Below, one piece after another: positions 60,264 through 64,000 of a stretch of DNA of 64,000 bases. The translations under genes and the position numbers were made by a program. Within the stretch, counting starts at the first letter, position 1; every line of letters starts with the position of its first letter. The stretch is from an uncultured Ruminococcus sp. (lineage in GTDB: Bacteria > Bacillota > Clostridia > Oscillospirales > Ruminococcaceae), in assembly GCA_947178575.1 (NCBI GenBank), contig CAMWYX010000009.1:1-64000 (forward strand), written 5' to 3'. The notes below the pieces were generated by a model that did no database searches, had not been told where the DNA came from, and worked only from the letters and a program-made list of their open reading frames with translations.

Positions 60264-61300
60264 TAAAATTTTTCAACCTCCGCAAGAAGTTCGGAAACTA
60301 TATCTTCTTCCCGTATCTTACGCTGAGTGCCGTCTTTCCGGAATATTACGGCACAGCCGTCGCCTCCGGCGATTCCGACATCGGCTTCACGGGCTTCACC
60401 TGGGCCGTTCACCACACAGCCCATGACGGCGACGGTTATATTTTTTTCAATACCGGAAACAGCTTCCTCGACTTTTTTTGCCGTTCCTATAAGGTCGATA
60501 CGTGTACGTCCGCAGGTCGGACATGAAACGAGTTTCACACCGCCACGCAGTCCTATACTTTTCAGAATATCCTTAGCCGCCGAAATTTCCTTAACCGGTT
60601 CGTCGGTAAGCGATACACGAATAGTTTCGCCTATGCCGTCACACAGAAGTGAACCTATTCCGACGGAAGATTTTATAAGACCCATTCGTTCTGTTCCTGC
60701 TTCCGTTACACCGAGATGCAGGGGATAACGGCATTTTTCAGAGGCAAGACGATAACTCGCAATCATACGTCTTACATCTGATGATTTTATCGAAATGACA
60801 ATATCGTCAAAATCGAACCGCTCCAGAAGTGAAGCGTGATTCAGTGCGCTTTCCACAAGAGCTTCCGGAGTAGGCGAACCGTATTTCGCAAGAAGTTCCT
60901 TTTCAAGCGAGCCGGAATTTACGCCGATTCTTATAGGAATACCACGTTTACGGCATTCATCGGCGACGGCTTTCACCCTGTCAAGACTTCCGATATTTCC
61001 GGGATTTATACGTATTTTGTCAACTCCGGCGGCGGCGGATTCCAGTGCAAGCCGGTAATCAAAATGTATATCAGCAACAAGCGGAATGCTTACGGCTTTT
61101 TTTATAGCCGGTATGAGTTTTACAGCGTCCATATCCGGAATAGCGGCACGTATTATTTCACAGCCGGCTTTTTCGAGTTCCACAGCCTGCCTGACGCTTT
61201 CCTCAATATCGTATGACGGAGCATTCAGCATTGACTGTATATAGATATGATTTCCGTCAAGAATACAGTTTCCGACTTTTACGGGTTTAACATTTCTCAT
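60263..61300 (-). CDS. ispG: 4-hydroxy-3-methylbut-2-en-1-yl diphosphate synthase
   Basis: 345 residues from the ATG at 61300, the one best spaced from AAAGGA (two further ATGs lie just upstream). TIM barrel plus a C-terminal Fe-S domain: cluster Cys in CPTCGRTRID and GCVVNGPGEA. It forms HMBPP in the MEP isoprenoid pathway. Lies 15 bases after rseP; dxr of the same pathway is two genes upstream. Confidence 0.96.
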   Translation of the reverse strand: MRNVKPVKVGNCILDGNHIYIQSMLNAPSYDIEESVRQAVELEKAGCEIIRAAIPDMDAVKLIPAIKKAVSIPLVADIHFDYRLALESAAAGVDKIRINPGNIGSLDRVKAVADECRKRGIPIRIGVNSGSLEKELLAKYGSPTPEALVESALNHASLLERFDFDDIVISIKSSDVRRMIASYRLASEKCRYPLHLGVTEAGTERMGLIKSSVGIGSLLCDGIGETIRVSLTDEPVKEISAAKDILKSIGLRGGVKLVSCPTCGRTRIDLIGTAKKVEEAVSGIEKNITVAVMGCVVNGPGEAREADVGIAGGDGCAVIFRKDGTQRKIREEDIVSELLAEVEKF

Positions 61301-61315
61301 AATCATCATTCCTTT

Positions 61316-62386
61316 TTAATTGGTGGCGGTGAACCGTTCTATCAGGTTCATTATATCGTTGAATGTTGCAAAAATCATCACTCCGAAAAGAAGAACCATA
61401 CCGGCAAGATGGACGTATCCTTCATGTTCGGGCTTAACCGGTTTCCGGCGGATAAGTTCTATAAGACAGAAGAGAAGTCTTCCGCCGTCAAGTCCGGGAA
61501 TCGGCAAAAGGTTGAATATTCCCAGATTTATTGTGATGAGAGCCGTCATATACGCCAGACTGAATACTGCATCTCCGGTGCTTTCGGCTTCTTTTGTGGT
61601 GTCGCTGATAGCCGAAACAACGCCGACAGGTCCGGACACTTCTTCGCTGTCGATTTTTCCGGTGACAAGCTGTTTCAGCGAAAGAGTCACCATATGTCCC
61701 ATTGAAAGAAAAGTCTTTCCGGAACACTCCAGCACAGTAAGCGGATTTTTTTCCTTATAAACGAGACCGAAATCTATAGTACCGCCGTTTTTATCGTCGT
61801 GAAATTTTACATCTTCGAGCTTAACACGTTTTCCGTTACGCTTTACCACGAGGTCATGAGTTTCATCTGCCGATACGGAGAACATATAATTAAGGTCAAG
61901 AGTGCTGTATATTGATGTTCCGTCAATCTTAAGAATAATATCATCGTGCTGAAGTCCTGTTTTATAGCTTTGGGCATAATATGTCTTTGTGCCGTCGTCG
62001 TTGACTTCTCCGCTGAATCCCCGAATCTGCGTGGTGGGAATGCTGAACATCATACAAACCATGACTATAACCATTATCATACCAAGAATAAAATTCATGA
62101 ATGCGCCTGCTGCAAGAACAATCATACGCTTCCAGAGCTTTGCATTCCGGAAACTGTGCGGATTATCTTCCGAACTGTCCTCGCCCTCCATGGCGCAGTA
62201 ACCGCCTACAGGGAGCAGGCGGAGAGAATACATAGTTCCTTTATATTCTTTCTGGATAAGTTTCGGACCCATTCCGACGGAAAATTCAAGAACGGTTATT
62301 CCGCTTAATTTGGCACATATGAAATGACCAAATTCATGAACTGTTACAATTATACCGAAAATAATCAACGCTATAACGATACCCAT
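61316..62386 (-). CDS. rseP: Site-2 metalloprotease RseP
   Basis: 356 residues. HEFGH at 17-21 gives zinc His/Glu within the first membrane helix, and the second zinc motif NLLPIPGLDGGRL lies near residue 300. A single PDZ-like domain (~115-210) lies between membrane segments. It cuts transmembrane anti-sigma factors and leftover signal peptides within the membrane. Standard position between dxr and ispG. Confidence 0.95.
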   Translation of the reverse strand: MGIVIALIIFGIIVTVHEFGHFICAKLSGITVLEFSVGMGPKLIQKEYKGTMYSLRLLPVGGYCAMEGEDSSEDNPHSFRNAKLWKRMIVLAAGAFMNFILGMIMVIVMVCMMFSIPTTQIRGFSGEVNDDGTKTYYAQSYKTGLQHDDIILKIDGTSIYSTLDLNYMFSVSADETHDLVVKRNGKRVKLEDVKFHDDKNGGTIDFGLVYKEKNPLTVLECSGKTFLSMGHMVTLSLKQLVTGKIDSEEVSGPVGVVSAISDTTKEAESTGDAVFSLAYMTALITINLGIFNLLPIPGLDGGRLLFCLIELIRRKPVKPEHEGYVHLAGMVLLFGVMIFATFNDIMNLIERFTATN

Positions 62387-62399
62387 AGTAAATCCTTTC

Positions 62400-63542
62400 T
62401 CAGCCGATAAGGCTTCTTACATATTCACGTGCTTCGCTGTCAGCTCTCATAACGTCATTGTATCCCGATACGGCGGAAAATCTGAATTTCTCAAGAACAG
62501 AGGAAACAATTTCGCCGATTTGTATGAATTTTATTTCATCATTCAGAAATGCTTTCACAGCTTCTTCATTTGCGGAATTGATAAGACACGGATATGCTCC
62601 GCCGAGTTTGATTGCTTTGATTGCCGAATCAAGACATCTGAATGTATTATAATCAGGTTCTGCAAATGTCAGCGTTCCGTAATCCGTAAGAGAAAGCGGT
62701 CTTGTAGGACATTCAAGGCGTTCTGGATAGAGAAGTGCATATTGTATCGGAATTTTCATATCCGGAACGCCAAGCTGTGCGATAACCGCATAATCTTTAT
62801 ATTCGACAGCCGAATGTATCACGCTTTCACGGTGAACGACAATTTCAATCTGTTCCGGATTCAAATCAAAGAGCCATTTAGCCTCGATAAATTCAAGCCC
62901 CTTATTCATAAGCGTTGCGGAATCGATAGTAATTTTATTTCCCATGCTCCAGTTGGGGTGATGAAGTGCATCAGCTTTTGTGACGTTTTTCAGCTGTTCG
63001 TATGAATATCCGTAAAAAGGACCTCCGGAAGCAGTCAGAATAATTTTATTCAGCTGTTCACGCCTGTTTCCCTGCAAGCACTGAAATATAGCAGAATGTT
63101 CGCTGTCGACGGGATAAATCTTCACATTTTTTTTCCTTGCAAGGGACATAATAAGTTCACCGCCGGCGACGAGAGTTTCTTTATTTGCAAGTGCAATATC
63201 TTTTCCGGCGTTGATAGCTGTCAGCGTGGGAAGAAGTCCGACCATTCCGACGACCGAATTAAGAACTATATCATTTTCATCGAGGGAAGCGATTTCGCAA
63301 AGTCCGTCCATTCCGCAGAGAATTTTTATATCGGTATCGGCGAGACGGTTTTTCATGTCGGAATATAAATTTTCGTTGAATATTCCGACATATTGCGGTC
63401 TGAATTTACGTGCCTGAACTTCAAGCATATCAACACTGCTGTGTGCGGTGAGTGCGACAACATCAAAACCGTGTTTTTCGCAGACTTCGAGGGACTGCGT
63501 ACCTATTGAACCGGTCGAACCTAAAATTGAAACCTTTTTCAT
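62400..63542 (-). CDS. dxr: 1-deoxy-D-xylulose 5-phosphate reductoisomerase
   Basis: 380 residues, AAGGAG upstream. NADPH motif ILGSTGSIGTQSLEV, metal-binding PVDSEHSAIFQCL and ASGGPF, and KITIDSATLMNKGLE. First committed step of the MEP pathway. A terminator lies between it and cdsA, so it may have its own promoter. Confidence 0.97.
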   Translation of the reverse strand: MKKVSILGSTGSIGTQSLEVCEKHGFDVVALTAHSSVDMLEVQARKFRPQYVGIFNENLYSDMKNRLADTDIKILCGMDGLCEIASLDENDIVLNSVVGMVGLLPTLTAINAGKDIALANKETLVAGGELIMSLARKKNVKIYPVDSEHSAIFQCLQGNRREQLNKIILTASGGPFYGYSYEQLKNVTKADALHHPNWSMGNKITIDSATLMNKGLEFIEAKWLFDLNPEQIEIVVHRESVIHSAVEYKDYAVIAQLGVPDMKIPIQYALLYPERLECPTRPLSLTDYGTLTFAEPDYNTFRCLDSAIKAIKLGGAYPCLINSANEEAVKAFLNDEIKFIQIGEIVSSVLEKFRFSAVSGYNDVMRADSEAREYVRSLIG

Positions 63543-63624
63543 AATATTATATCTCCTTGTAAGGATAATTATGTATTTAAAAATTTTTATGAAATATTCA
63601 GAAGCAAAAATATTAAAAAAATAT

Positions 63625-63659
63625 TCAAAAACAGAAAGGCAACGTTATTGTCGCCTTTC
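63625..63659 (-). terminator. Intrinsic terminator between cdsA and dxr
   Basis: GAAAGGCAAC (63634-63643) pairs with GTCGCCTTTC (63650-63659), one G-U. In the - strand RNA it is followed by TGTTTTTG and a T-rich stretch. Confidence 0.8.
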
Positions 63660-63682
63660 ATAATTAAAAATCAGATTTTTAC

Positions 63683-64000
63683 TTACATTTTAACATTGTG
63701 GATTAATCCTGTTATAGAAATAAAAGCATAGAATGTCGGCAGTACAAAAAGTACACTGTCGAATCTGTCCATAAATCCGCCGTGACCCGGCATAATTTTT
63801 CCGTAGTCCTTGAATCCTATCTGACGTTTTACCATAGATGCCGACAAATCGCCTATTGTACCGATTACTGCACATACCATTCCGATTACGGCAATTATAC
63901 TGTATCCCCATGCGCCAAGATACATATGTGCAGAATTAAAATGATTTGCGATTACTGTTTCATTCACATAAAATGCAATAACAAAGAATATACCTGTTGA
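63683..64000 (-). CDS. cdsA: Phosphatidate cytidylyltransferase, C-terminal part (5' end beyond window)
   Basis: The frame is open to the window edge, giving the last ~105 residues. The family signature is SASMVKRQIGFKDYGKIMPGHGGFMDRFDS (key residues S-x-x-KR-x-x-x-KD-x-x-x-x-PGHGG-x-xDR-D), followed by a final membrane segment. The enzyme makes CDP-diacylglycerol from phosphatidic acid and CTP. The internal GTG at 63967 is not a start. Confidence 0.95.
   Translation of the reverse strand, partial: STGIFFVIAFYVNETVIANHFNSAHMYLGAWGYSIIAVIGMVCAVIGTIGDLSASMVKRQIGFKDYGKIMPGHGGFMDRFDSVLFVLPTFYAFISITGLIHNVKM

Overview
The window looks like a chromosomal segment of an anaerobic gut Bacillota of the Oscillospiraceae, most like Ruminococcus. 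The reasons are a PolC-type replicase, a histidine operon with the HisZ/short-HisG pair, low-to-moderate GC with AT-rich spacers and strong Shine-Dalgarno sites, a pectin-oligosaccharide cassette, and a polyamine operon with both SpeD/SpeE and carboxynorspermidine enzymes. The genus is an inference from gene content; no database was searched. I saw no rRNA, insertion sequence, prophage or CRISPR array.

Positions 1-24,700 lie on the + strand. They hold the tail of a His-rich CobW GTPase, a second CobW-like protein that appears fused to a YcgQ-like domain, proC, two membrane proteins, a left-handed-helix acyltransferase next to a UDPGP-family pyrophosphorylase, a heterodimeric ABC exporter, a MinD-like ATPase, mgsA, hisS-aspS, a radical SAM protein, ligA, a Zn/Cd-type P1B ATPase with a His/Cys repeat, a dCMP deaminase, an ACT protein with homoserine dehydrogenase, a VWA lipoprotein and a coiled-coil membrane protein. 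A tRNA-Ala follows at 24,760.

Positions 25,008-34,816 are a long polyamine operon. A roughly 300-nt structured leader ends in an intrinsic terminator directly before speD. Then come speD, speA, a phzF homologue, speE, speB, a YwqG-like gene, two DUF3592 genes, carboxynorspermidine synthase, an unrecognised gene and carboxynorspermidine decarboxylase. The operon therefore encodes both the AdoMet-dependent and the aspartate-semialdehyde-dependent routes to spermidine. An amidohydrolase follows with its own promoter.

From 35,744 most genes are on the - strand. First is a solute-binding protein/two-permease/GH105 operon for unsaturated pectin oligosaccharides with no ATPase gene in view. Next are a FIST-EAL cyclic-di-GMP protein, an XRE/S24 repressor, a CorC/HlyC-type membrane protein and tRNA-Ser(CGA). 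smpB and an SGNH lipoprotein (+ strand) come next.

Positions 46,585-55,930 (-) are the operon hisZGDCBHA-[four non-his ORFs]-FIE. The insert between hisA and hisF contains two paralogous unknown proteins, a tiny membrane ORF, a DUF6483 protein and several inverted repeats. The window ends with polC, ispG, rseP, dxr and the C-terminal part of cdsA, a common isoprenoid/envelope/replication neighbourhood of Bacillota.

The best places for new biology are the speD leader, the composition of the polyamine operon, the insert in the his operon with its related inverted repeats, and the CobW-YcgQ-like fusion. About fifteen sigma-A promoters can be read directly, nearly all with an extended -10 (TGn) and a 17-bp spacer.
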